IMG/VR virus record: IMGVR_UViG_3300042312_000024
Span: 1-43,384 of that record
DNA from: a virus
DNA length: 43,384 nt
Direction: 5' to 3' (one strand)
Within the stretch, counting starts at the first letter, position 1. Every line of letters begins with the position of its first letter. The position numbers and the translations under genes were made by a program. The notes below the pieces were generated by a model. The model was not told the origin of the DNA and searched no databases. It saw nothing but the letters and a program-made list of their open reading frames with translations. Positions 1 through 8,400 of this stretch are shown one piece after another.

Positions 1-279
1 GAAGCCGATGCCACTGGACTGGAACACCCTCTGGTGCTGTTGGGTCAGGCCGCGCGTCACCAGAAGCGGAAACCGCGTGCCGCCACTCGGCATCACGATC
101 AGGTTCTCGGTCTTCAAGGGGAAGCGTATCAGGTCCATAAGCCGCGTGTTGAGCATGTAGTTCAACTGGTACGACGACGGGCCTCGCTGACGCAACTCAC
201 TCTGATGTTTCGCCTCGTTGGCAAGCATCTCGTCCGTGCATTGGCCCTCGTCGCCCATAGGACCACCGCCAAAGGCGAG
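1..279. repeat. Contig-end overlap, first copy
   Basis: This segment is repeated at 43106-43384 and differs only at 127 (T here, C in the other copy) and 169 (G here, A in the other). It lies inside the large terminase gene and the reading frame runs through the join, so it is the overlap of a circularised assembly, not the packaged terminal repeat. The 127 difference changes one codon from Ile to Met; the 169 difference is silent. Confidence 0.95.
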
Positions 280-1068
280 GGATGGATCGGCTTCGAGGCG
301 CTGCACGAGCGACGGAGCAAGGTGCGGGCCGTAGTGCTCCCGCTGAGCGGGGGTCGGGTAGCGCCCGGGCCAGATGCGAAGGTCGTAACCGCGCCCCGGC
401 AAGGTGTTGTAGATAGATTCGCCAGTCTGCGGCGTGCCCAAGTACAGGATTCGGCCGGGAGTACCGGGCTTGCCGGTGCAGATGGCCGAGAACTCCAGCG
501 TGATCGTTAGCAGAAGCTCGCGGTTTGCTGCCGTGCGGCTGTTCTTGTTGGACTCCACGTCGTCTGCGATGAGGAGGTCCGCGCGCTTGCCGGGCAAGTT
601 GCCGGTAACGCCGATGCACGCCACGCTCGGGGATTTGTCGATGCCCTTCAGCGAATGATGCACGTCGAATGCATCCACACTGGTACGGTCACCAGCATTC
701 TTGTCGGGACGCAAGCATTCCAGCGAGGGCACCGTCAGGATGATGCGCTGGACCAGTGTTGCGATTTCGTTGGCCTGCGTGCCGCCTGCCGATACGATCA
801 GGACGCGGTGCGTCGGGTCGTGGATCAGGCAGAAGACCGCGTAGATCGCGGCAATGGTCGTCTTGGCCTCGCCGCGCTGTGCCTGAACCATCGCTAGTGC
901 CGGGCCGTACTGCATGTAGTTTGCGATGTCGTACTGCAACCACGTAGGCGCGAATCCCAACACCTTCATAATGTCTCGCATGAAGGTGGCAAAGTGGCGG
1001 TAGTGGTTCTGGAGAAGTTCGAGCTTCTTGCGACGAAGGTCTGCGGCTTCCGCAGATTCACGAGCCAT
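1..1068 (-). CDS. terL: Large terminase subunit, N-terminal ATPase part (continues at the other contig end)
   Basis: This is the DNA-packaging motor, the T7 gp19 counterpart, which pumps concatemeric DNA through the portal and cuts it. The frame opens at ATG 1068 and runs off base 1. It joins the part ending at 42359, giving about 604 residues against 586 in T7. A Walker A-like loop QRGEAKTT lies at residues 64-71 and a Walker B LLIADDVE at about 165-172, with D169, D170 and E172 as the acidic cluster. The start overlaps the end of the small-terminase gene by 11 bases, which suggests coupled translation. The family call rests on these motifs and on position. Only the exact start is slightly uncertain. 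Confidence 0.95.
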   Translation of the reverse strand, partial: MARESAEAADLRRKKLELLQNHYRHFATFMRDIMKVLGFAPTWLQYDIANYMQYGPALAMVQAQRGEAKTTIAAIYAVFCLIHDPTHRVLIVSAGGTQANEIATLVQRIILTVPSLECLRPDKNAGDRTSVDAFDVHHSLKGIDKSPSVACIGVTGNLPGKRADLLIADDVESNKNSRTAANRELLLTITLEFSAICTGKPGTPGRILYLGTPQTGESIYNTLPGRGYDLRIWPGRYPTPAQREHYGPHLAPSLVQRLEADPSLAFGGGPMGDEGQCTDEMLANEAKHQSELRQRGPSSYQLNYMLNTRLMDLIRFPLKTENLIVMPSGGTRFPLLVTRGLTQQHQRVFQSSGIGF

Positions 1069-1348
1069 TGGCTACGCTCCCCGGGAACTGCACGATGTTG
1101 TCGAGCGCAGCCTGCAACTCCGCGTCGTCTACGGCGGGAACTGCATGCTTGCCCAGCTCCTCCTCCAACTCGCCGAGCGCCTTGTTGGCCTCGCGCGTTG
1201 CGGTGATGTTGTTGTCCTTCAGGAACTTGATGGCGGCGTTAACATCGGCCGCCGTGCAGAGTTCACCGTCCTGAAGGCGCTGCTTGAGGACGGTGGCGAC
1301 AATGCTGTGTAGCTCGCCGAGCGCACCCTCACTCGCTGGGTTCGTCAT
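1058..1348 (-). CDS. terS: Small terminase subunit
   Basis: The 96-residue protein sits immediately before the large terminase, the place of T7 gp18. It is expected to recognise phage DNA and recruit TerL to start packaging. It is largely helical and charged, and it contains a stretch resembling a helix-turn-helix DNA-binding segment (AADVNAAIKFLKDNN, residues about 34-48), as in other small terminases. ATG 1348 is preceded by AAGGAGAAAGCGG, a clear ribosome-binding site. The gene overlaps the holin gene upstream by 20 bases and terL downstream by 11. Identification is by size, context and general composition; no catalytic motif is expected in this family. Confidence 0.85.
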   Translation of the reverse strand: MTNPASEGALGELHSIVATVLKQRLQDGELCTAADVNAAIKFLKDNNITATREANKALGELEEELGKHAVPAVDDAELQAALDNIVQFPGSVANGS

Positions 1349-1532
1349 CCGCTTTCTCCTTCATGAGCTTGCGATGCTCTTTGGCACGCCAGTACATCTG
1401 GAGCACGGCGTAGATGATGGCGAGGGTGGTCACGATGGCCGAACCATACGTGCTGATGAAGCTGAGGTACAAGGCGCTCGCCGTCAGCGGCGAGGCACGG
1501 ACCACCTCAGAGGCCAGTGACGGTGGCGTCAT
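1329..1532 (-). CDS. Holin or pinholin (class II-like)
   Basis: This 67-residue membrane protein has the same length and position as T7 gp17.5, just before the terminase pair. A weakly hydrophobic N-terminal segment (about residues 14-26) is followed by a clear membrane span around residues 29-47 (SAIVTTLAIIYAVLQMYW). The tail after it is strongly charged and rich in Lys and Glu. ATG 1532 follows TAGGAGCTATCC. Because the endolysin of this phage has a signal-anchor N-terminus, the holin would only need to depolarise the membrane, that is, act as a pinholin. That role is inferred from the pairing, not visible in the sequence. Confidence 0.8.
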   Translation of the reverse strand: MTPPSLASEVVRASPLTASALYLSFISTYGSAIVTTLAIIYAVLQMYWRAKEHRKLMKEKADDEPSE

Positions 1533-1541
1533 GGATAGCTC

Positions 1542-2114
1542 CTACGGTTCAGCACCGACCAGCTTCCACTGGAGTCGGTTTTTGTTGTTGAGGCCGAAGA
1601 CTGCGATGTCTCCGGGCTTATTTGTTGCGAGGATCGTCTCGGTTTGGAACCGCTGACGCTGCACACGGACGCATACATTCGTCCCCACCTTGTACGTGAG
1701 GATAAGGTCGCTTTGCGAAATGAACACGCCGCGCTTCTCGTCCATGCACAGGCGCGGAGAACGCGCACCGGCAATCGTCATGGTCTGCATAGAACCTGCG
1801 ATGGTGTCGTACCAGTAGAACTTGCATACGCCTCCCGACATGTAGGCGATGTGCGGGCGCATTGTCTGGTCGAAGCCGAGTGCGATCTGCGTGATGCCGG
1901 TATCCGTCAGGACCGTCGTGGGCGGGACGCCCTCGCGGTACACCGTCACGGCGCTGCCATCGCTCTCTGCTGTCCACAGGTGCAGGTTGTAGTCCGACGA
2001 ATCCGAGTTGAGGGCCGAAGCCCCCATCTCGTAGTCGATCATCGGGCGCGACCGGCGGTTCTGCTGCTCCACGTAATCCCCTCGCTGCGCTGACGACGAG
2101 AGGACAGGGATCAC
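1542..2114 (-). CDS. Probable tail-associated structural protein of unknown role
   Basis: This protein of about 190 residues has no motif I recognise. It is rich in short beta-type segments (for example the alternating hydrophobic stretch around ITQIALGFDQTMRPHIAY), as expected of a fiber-associated or receptor-facing protein. It lies between the last fiber-like gene and the holin. I prefer GTG 2114 as start, because it overlaps the TGA of the upstream gene (GTGA) and has GAGG eight bases before it. An in-frame GTG at 2132 would add six residues but has no ribosome-binding site. Virion assignment is inferred from position only. Confidence 0.65.
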   Translation of the reverse strand: MIPVLSSSAQRGDYVEQQNRRSRPMIDYEMGASALNSDSSDYNLHLWTAESDGSAVTVYREGVPPTTVLTDTGITQIALGFDQTMRPHIAYMSGGVCKFYWYDTIAGSMQTMTIAGARSPRLCMDEKRGVFISQSDLILTYKVGTNVCVRVQRQRFQTETILATNKPGDIAVFGLNNKNRLQWKLVGAEP

Positions 2115-3043
2115 GGCGTATACCTCGCCCACGACATGCGGAGTCGTAGCGCAACCGTTTCCGAACCGGCCTTCGCGACACTCGGAACGAAGCCGATCTG
2201 GTAGTTGATGGCCGAGTTACGGCCAACAAAGCCATTGATGTTCAGTCCCGCAAGTTCGGTGATGCTCAGGTTCATAGACTGATCCCGGTAGTAGGTGCCG
2301 TTGACGTAGGCATGATCCGTCTTTGCCGTGGTCGGGTATTGCTCGGTTCCTGATGGCTTCCCCGTGATGGGACCGGCACCGGCACCGCCAGTGTACCAGT
2401 AGCCGCCAGAGTTCGAATTGGACCAGTAAATCCCGCCCGTGCCGGACATACCGCCGCTCGTCCCGACCTGACTGGGACGAATCGTGATCGCGGTAGACAC
2501 GTTCTTGATCGTGGCTGTTGCAGTCACGTCGGATTCGTAAGCGTAGATACGGCGCTCGTAAGTCACGACCAGCAACTCATCCGAGAGCACCGTGATGGTG
2601 ATTGGGAGGCCCCCGGAGTTCTTGATTAGCGCTCTCGTGTAGGCAGGTGTTCCTGCTGTACCAGTCACACCCAGCTCGGACAGCACACCAGCCGCAGCAC
2701 CGGCGGCAAACTGGAACTCCCGCCGAAACCACGAGTAGAACGGAGTAGTGGTGGAAAACCCGAAAGTCGTGGCGTTGGTCGTTTGAGTCGTGGCGACTCT
2801 GGCCTGTAGGGCTGAGTCGGTAAACGCGGGAGCAGTTGCACCTGAGCCAACGGAAACGGCAGAGAGGAAGGTATAGGGGTCGGAACCAACGCCACCCATG
2901 TAGTCCATGCCGGTATTGGTGATGAGGTTTTCCTGCCAGTCAGCCACAGTACGACGACTGCCGGGAATCTCCAGACCTTCGGCGTCGGCCTTGGCAACCT
3001 GTACTTTGAATCGACCGGAAACTCCGGTCTTCAGTTCGATCAT
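2111..3043 (-). CDS. Tail fiber or tail protein
   Basis: The 310-residue protein begins with a segment found at the base of many phage tail proteins, a short beta-rich stretch followed by RRTVADWQENLITNTGMDYM (residues about 30-49). It then becomes Gly/Ser/Thr-rich with a Gly-Tyr patch (SGGYWYTGGAGAG), typical of adhesive distal parts. ATG 3043 lies four bases after the stop of the preceding fiber gene. The open frame extends much further upstream, but that part is the out-of-frame shadow of the repeat region of the neighbour. Together with the next two upstream genes it forms a host-recognition module; its partner in the virion is unknown. Confidence 0.75.
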   Translation of the reverse strand: MIELKTGVSGRFKVQVAKADAEGLEIPGSRRTVADWQENLITNTGMDYMGGVGSDPYTFLSAVSVGSGATAPAFTDSALQARVATTQTTNATTFGFSTTTPFYSWFRREFQFAAGAAAGVLSELGVTGTAGTPAYTRALIKNSGGLPITITVLSDELLVVTYERRIYAYESDVTATATIKNVSTAITIRPSQVGTSGGMSGTGGIYWSNSNSGGYWYTGGAGAGPITGKPSGTEQYPTTAKTDHAYVNGTYYRDQSMNLSITELAGLNINGFVGRNSAINYQIGFVPSVAKAGSETVALRLRMSWARYTP

Positions 3044-3047
3044 TTTG

Positions 3048-4250
3048 TCAGCTCCAAGATACGAAGGCGGGCGTTGTCCGGATCGAGTATGCCTCGATTT
3101 CGAGTCGCGGATGAGCCTTGATGTTAAAAGAGGTAAGGGAGGGCGTTGTCCGGACTGCCTCGAACCCTGCGTTGTAGTCCACTCGGATAGAGCGCACTGT
3201 GATTGACACGAGGGAAGGCGTTGTCCGGACTGCCTCGAACCCTGCGTTGTAGTCTTGGCGGATACTGCGCGGCTCAAAAGACACAAACCCCGGAGTCGCC
3301 TGAATCGAATCCATCTCCACCGGACTGAGTAGGTCTCGCCACTCAGTGAATCCGGGCGAGTTGCCCAGTTCCTCGACAATGTAGAAGGGATACAAGGTGC
3401 TCGTCAAGAACACACCGAACTCTTCGATGGTGCCGCTCCAGTAGGCGACACGGTTCTCCGAGTCGGTAACTTTGATGGAGAGGGAGTAGGTCTCGTCGTC
3501 GTTCTGGCCCAGCGTATAGCGATGGTCCCATCTCAGAGAGTCCACCCACAGCGGCTTGTTCTCGCGCTTTCTGAATGCGGTAATGGCAATCTGCACCCCC
3601 GTTGTGTTGACTGGGGCCACTGCATCCACGGAGCTTGGATTCCACCTTCCGCCAGAACCGCTGGACACCATATTGCCATCCTTACGGAGAAGCGTGCGCC
3701 CTTCGATGTCTTTGTAGATCAAGGATACCATTGCGCCCGCGTTGCCTCTTGCACTCGCACCTTGCTGGACTTGACCTGAAAGCTGGATTCGATCACCAGG
3801 CTCAGCCTTGACCACGATGGAGAGCAAGTCGCTCGCGGCCGTGTTAACCCCGGCGAAGCGCGCACTATGCGTTCCGTCCTTCGCGACGTAGCCAGAACCG
3901 GAACCGATGGTCCAGCCCTCGCCGTTATTGCTGCCGCCCTTGTACCACGTGCCGTTATCCCCGGACTCGAAGCTGCCGTTCGGCACTTCGCGTTCGCCAG
4001 AGACTTCCTCGTGTGCGGCCCATTTGACCACTACCTCCTTGGTCACGTTGTCCACTCGGACGGACGCGCCTGCGGGTAGAGTAGACTCCAGAACTTCGAC
4101 GGTGCAGCGGCCGATGCTGTTGTTGATGTCGAGACGAGACTCGTAAGCCTCGCCTGTGACGTATCCTTCCAGCAAACCAGTGACCGTTATTTCCGGAGCA
4201 ACCTCGTCCGCCATGAGCGGTCGGCTGAAAAGCCGGAAGTGATTAGCCAT
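3048..4250 (-). CDS. Tail fiber/adhesin with carbohydrate-binding-like domain and C-terminal repeats
   Basis: The 400-residue protein overlaps the fiber gene upstream by one base (TGATG). Residues about 90-210 look like a jelly-roll carbohydrate-binding module: an NGSFESGDNGTW entry strand, then a GWTIGSGSGYVAKDGTHSAR segment and a strand of the LSIVVKAEPGD type. A second beta-rich region follows. The last 90 residues carry imperfect copies of a roughly 25-residue unit with the signatures RTTPSL or ATPGF, SIR and DYNAGFEAV. Sugar binding on the host surface is inferred from this architecture. The repeated end is a likely site of expansion or contraction by recombination. Confidence 0.75.
   Translation of the reverse strand: MANHFRLFSRPLMADEVAPEITVTGLLEGYVTGEAYESRLDINNSIGRCTVEVLESTLPAGASVRVDNVTKEVVVKWAAHEEVSGEREVPNGSFESGDNGTWYKGGSNNGEGWTIGSGSGYVAKDGTHSARFAGVNTAASDLLSIVVKAEPGDRIQLSGQVQQGASARGNAGAMVSLIYKDIEGRTLLRKDGNMVSSGSGGRWNPSSVDAVAPVNTTGVQIAITAFRKRENKPLWVDSLRWDHRYTLGQNDDETYSLSIKVTDSENRVAYWSGTIEEFGVFLTSTLYPFYIVEELGNSPGFTEWRDLLSPVEMDSIQATPGFVSFEPRSIRQDYNAGFEAVRTTPSLVSITVRSIRVDYNAGFEAVRTTPSLTSFNIKAHPRLEIEAYSIRTTPAFVSWS
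3142..3254. repeat. Direct repeat, two 38-bp copies 75 bp apart, inside the fiber gene
   Basis: Copies at 3142-3179 and 3217-3254 are identical over 38 bases and 75 bases (25 codons) out of phase. A partial, diverged copy starts near 3069. They encode the repeated DYNAGFEAVRTTPSL unit of the fiber protein. Identity at the DNA level, not only at the protein level, points to recent duplication or gene conversion. Confidence 0.9.
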
Positions 4251-5377
4251 CAAGCCTCCTTCGCGCAGTCCCCAGAGAGAACCCACGTATTGGTGTCGCC
4301 GCCCACGCAGGTCAGCGTGATGACGGAGTTCAGCCCGCGTGTGGCGGGAGCGCAGCCTGCGGGAATCTCGATCAGGACTCCCGAAGCGGGAACCACAGTG
4401 ACCGGACCTGCGCGCTGCTGAAGGCTGAAGTAGCTGCCCGCACCGAGCTTGGTCTCGCTGTCGCCCACTGTCGGAATTGCATTGACGGTGACTTCGCAAC
4501 CGGAGCCGCCGGTGCAGCGCAGCAGCGCATACTCCGCAGCCTTACCGGCGTAGGCCACAGGCCCAGCCACTTCGATGATCTTGACCCGAAGGTCCGTCTG
4601 CGTGATCGGAGGCGGTCCCGTGTATGGTTTGGCGTAGCCTCGCAGAACTGCAAACCAGATGCTGCCCTCGGCAGGAATGGTCTCGAACCGGATTCGGCTC
4701 TGTGCAACGTCGTCGGGGTCGATGGTGACTTCGTAGTCCACGTCCGGCTGCATACCCACGCCATTGACGTAGACATCGTAGAAACCGGCCCCGGATACGT
4801 CCGCGCCCGGCATTAGGAACTCTGCATCATCCTCGGAATCCTCATCCCATGTGCCGGACCAGACCCGTGGCGCGACCGACACGATACCGCCCGCTGCCAG
4901 AAGTTCCAGCACTTCGCGGTAGATGTTCTGGATGATGTTGTTCAGGTCCACCACCACGCCGACCTGCTGGTCTATGGTAAGGGTGGCGATGTTGAGCGAG
5001 TCGAACATCTCTTGGATGATCTTCAGCAGTTGTTCGTTGCTGAGGTTGAGGTTCGCCTTGCTGATGATGCTGCCATTAACGTAGTCAACGAGCATCTGCT
5101 GCACCGGAGTGCTGCGGTAGATGTAGAGCTTGCGTCCAGCGCGCACGGCGGGAGAGACCCTTACGATGGACGAGTCATCGTCCTCGGACAGAACCTCCAC
5201 GTTGTGTGAAGTCCGGTCAGTCAGCAGCAGGGTCTCCTCGTCCACGATTCCGCTCATCGCGTACACGTGGTCCGGGTTAATGTAGCCACCCGTGAAACTG
5301 ATTTGCCAGTCGGTCGTGGTGCCGTTGGCGTTGAACACGTCAGTCGCGTAACGCAATTGCGGATTGGGGAATGCCAT
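4250..5377 (-). CDS. Tail fiber protein with T7 gp17-like N-terminal anchor
   Basis: The first 130 or so residues have the pattern of the T7 gp17 head-binding domain: a start rich in RYATDVFNANGTTTDWQISF, then GGYINPDHVYA and later RKLYIYRSTPVQQM. This domain anchors fibers to the tail tube. Behind it are a helical stretch (about 115-165) and beta-rich segments. At 375 residues it is shorter than T7 gp17 (553), so distal host-binding functions may be carried by the two following genes. ATG 5377 follows AGGAGGCAGT. A phage-type promoter lies just upstream, so the fiber genes can be transcribed independently of the internal virion genes. Confidence 0.88.
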   Translation of the reverse strand: MAFPNPQLRYATDVFNANGTTTDWQISFTGGYINPDHVYAMSGIVDEETLLLTDRTSHNVEVLSEDDDSSIVRVSPAVRAGRKLYIYRSTPVQQMLVDYVNGSIISKANLNLSNEQLLKIIQEMFDSLNIATLTIDQQVGVVVDLNNIIQNIYREVLELLAAGGIVSVAPRVWSGTWDEDSEDDAEFLMPGADVSGAGFYDVYVNGVGMQPDVDYEVTIDPDDVAQSRIRFETIPAEGSIWFAVLRGYAKPYTGPPPITQTDLRVKIIEVAGPVAYAGKAAEYALLRCTGGSGCEVTVNAIPTVGDSETKLGAGSYFSLQQRAGPVTVVPASGVLIEIPAGCAPATRGLNSVITLTCVGGDTNTWVLSGDCAKEA

Positions 5378-5391
5378 ACTGCCTCCTATGT

Positions 5392-5410
5392 TGTCGTATG
5401 TGTACCAAAA
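5392..5410 (-). promoter_or_regulatory. Phage RNA polymerase promoter before the tail-fiber gene
   Basis: On the minus strand this reads TTTTGGTACACATACGACA, identical to the site at 40442-40460 and one base away from the two behind the polymerase gene. It sits in the 58-base gap between the internal virion protein and the fiber gene and overlaps the T-run of a terminator-like hairpin. Assignment as promoter is from exact recurrence in intergenic, co-oriented positions. Confidence 0.85.
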
Positions 5411-5428
5411 GTGGGCCGTCCTTGGCCC
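5407..5428 (-). terminator. Terminator-like hairpin overlapping the fiber promoter
   Basis: On the minus strand GGGCC-AAGGAC-GGCCC is followed by ACTTTT. The stem is short (5 bp, all G-C) and the T-run is the first four bases of the promoter element. It lies right after the stop of the 1,643-residue core protein, so the junction could end one transcript and start the next. Confidence 0.6.
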
Positions 5429-5435
5429 GCCAGCA

Positions 5436-8400
5436 TTACTCCTCCATCTGCGCCGCAGCGCCCTTCAGCAGCGGTATGACGTAGGGAAGACGCCCGCCCG
5501 GGAGCACGTCCGCCAGATTCTCCGGACGGCCACTCACGCCCTGCGCGAAGTCGTTGATAACCCCCAGCGCCGGGGCAAAGCTGCCGCCCACGATTTCCTT
5601 GCGATTGCCGAGCTGACCGCCCGCGAGCTGACGCACCCAGTCGGGAGACCCCGTGTCCGTGGCGTGCTCGTACCAGCCACCCGCCACACCCGTACCCACT
5701 TCCAGCACGTCGCCGAGGAACGCCGTCGCGCTGATGTAGTTCATGGTGCTGCGGCCCATCGACAGCGGAGAGAGGGCGTCTTCGATTGCTTCGTCGCGCT
5801 GATCTTCCGGCAGCAGGGCTGCGCGAGATGCAACACGAAGAGCTTGCAACGGGGCCACCACAGCCATCGCTGAGGCGATGATGCCTGCCGTACCCCACGC
5901 GCCGTACAGCCCGACGTATCGTCCGAGCTGTTTCTGCTGCGCCACGAGCGAGAACGTCCGGTGCTGGAACAGCATTTTCAGCCACCCGTTGTGCGCCCAC
6001 TTGCCGGTCTCCCCGATGAAAGTGTCCTGCAAGATTTGGTTCGTGCCTCGGTCGATGGCGTTGTAGAACGCAATCCATGCCTGCCGATCCTGCAACGACT
6101 CCAGCCCACGTGGGTCCACGGCTTCAAGCTTACCGTCCGAACCCCAGCGCACCACCTGATCCTGAGTAGCACGTAAGCGCGCGAGCAGGTTGTCGTCGAT
6201 GCCCATGTCCTTCAGAGCAATGTCGGCCTCTGCGCCATCGCGCAAGAACTTCACACCCTTGGCGATAAGCACCTCAGCGAACCCTCGCTGCTGGACCGCG
6301 AGCACCATGCGCTGACCGGAGAGAATCCGGTTAGCGTTGGCGGTACGCTGCACTAGCGCAGTCAGAAAGCCCGCGCGCTCCGATCCGTAGAGCGAAGCCT
6401 GCGTATCCATAGCGTTGAACATGTGGAGATCGTACCCCGCGAGACCGAAGCCCCGCCCGCTGATGAACTCGAACCCACTGAGGATTCCGTTGTCGGCGTC
6501 TTCACCACGCAGCAGCTTCCCGATTTCGGCACGCATGCGGGGTGCGATGCGGATTGCATCTGCCACACCGGCAGCCCCGACAGCAGGTAGTCCGTTGGAA
6601 TACTCCGCAGCTTGGTTGATACCTGCTCCGCCGAGCTGAATTGCCGAGGTCAGCAGTCGTGCGTTAGCGAGAACCGTCGGGTCGCCAGTGCCGATGACTC
6701 GGCCCGTGAACTCCGACATCACCTGATCGAACGCGCGAAGCTCCACGTCATTCGCACCCGTGACCTGCATCGCCTTGCGGAGAACAGACACGCCCGCGTC
6801 GCCCATGACACCGTGCTTTGCGAGCGCGATGTCACCAGCCACCCGGCCCGCGTACTTGCGGTAGTTGTCCATCACCCGGTTGTCGAGGTAGTCCATCAGG
6901 CGAAACTCGCCTTCCTCGTCCTTGTACTTGCGAGTGACATCCAAGTCGATTCGGCTCTTGGTGTGCTTTGCACCGCCACGGGAGTAGCGACCCATCACCT
7001 GCTGAATCTGCTCCTCATTGAGCGACAGCGCGCGGAGAGTATCCCTCAATGTGTCGGACTGGGAGTCGGAGAACAGGTTGTCCGGGGCACGGTGCATGCC
7101 CGCAGCGCGCTCTTCGATGCGCTCAAGATACTTGATCGACAGGTCGTCGAGGAACTTGTCCCCGTACATCTCTCCCATCATGTCGAACTGATCCCGTATT
7201 GCCAGGCGGATTGCCTCGCGACGAGTGCGCCCGGCAGCAGCGATTTTGCCGCCCAGCCAAGTACGACTTTCGTAACCAGACACTTCCCCGTCGGGAAGCC
7301 GGGAGGAGCCGACCGTACCGACTGCACGCTGCTCCGCAGCCATGCGGTTGTAGCCTTCGTCCAAAACGCGCGCCATCTGCCGCACAGATTCGTGGGCGTC
7401 CGCTACCTCGCGGCCCATGAATCGGGTTTCGCGATACAGCTTTACCTCGTACTCGAACTCGCTTCGCATCTTCCAGCCGGTGGCAAAGTCTTTGATCGCG
7501 CCAGACTTGCGAACGTCCGCACGCCAAAGCCGGTATGCCGCTTCCCACTGACGCGGACGAGAACCCATGAAGGACTCGAAGCGACCACGACGATCCATCG
7601 CCGCAGTGCTGTGCCTGCCCGCCGCACCTTCCGGATTCTCCAACAGAGTCACCGCGATCATACGAGCGACAGGGGACTGCGAGGACATCAGCGTGGTGCT
7701 GGTAGCCTCCAGTCCGAACCGCTGCATTATTGTTGCCAGCTTCTCGGGGTCGATGGCGTACTTACCGCTGAACCTTTCCGCGCGGCCCAGAACTTCAGCC
7801 ACTTGGATTCGGGTAGCATCGTCGCTGATCTGCTTGTCCAGACCCATGCGCGCCACGAAAGCTTTGCGCTCGCGGTTGTTCTTGAAGATGGAGTTAACCA
7901 GCATACCTCGGACTTGCTGCGATGCTGCCTGCGGCGAACGAATCTCTTCGCCGAGCTGCTGCCCGACGACATTCATCAGCCGATCCAGCGCGGTCTCGCT
8001 GCCCTTCAGCCCCAGCACGCGGGCGATCTTGTCCCTCAGCCATTCCCATGCGGTTGCTTGCGGCGCACCCGGAGGCGCGCTGATGTTGCGGAGCACTGCC
8101 TGTGCATCTCGGTTAGTCAGGCCGTAAGAGATAAGCTCGTCCGTGTTCGCAAGGAAGCCCGGGAACTTGGACTGATCCACTCGGCCCTGCATACTCGCCG
8201 TCATCTTGGCACGATCTGCTTCGGAAAGGTTGGCGTTCACATGCGCGAGCAGCTCATCCATCTGAGACTTGAATCCGGTATCCTGCCGCAGAGCAAGGGA
8301 GGTCGCGGCGTGCAGCATCTCGTGCAGCACGACTTCCGGATTGTGGTACTTGCTGTCCAGTGCCATCGAGTTGTGGGCCGGGTTGTACCCACCGCCAATT

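Noticed and set aside
1-279. Packaged direct terminal repeat
   Set aside because: The copies lie inside terL, are not identical, and the gene reads straight through the join, so they are an assembly overlap.
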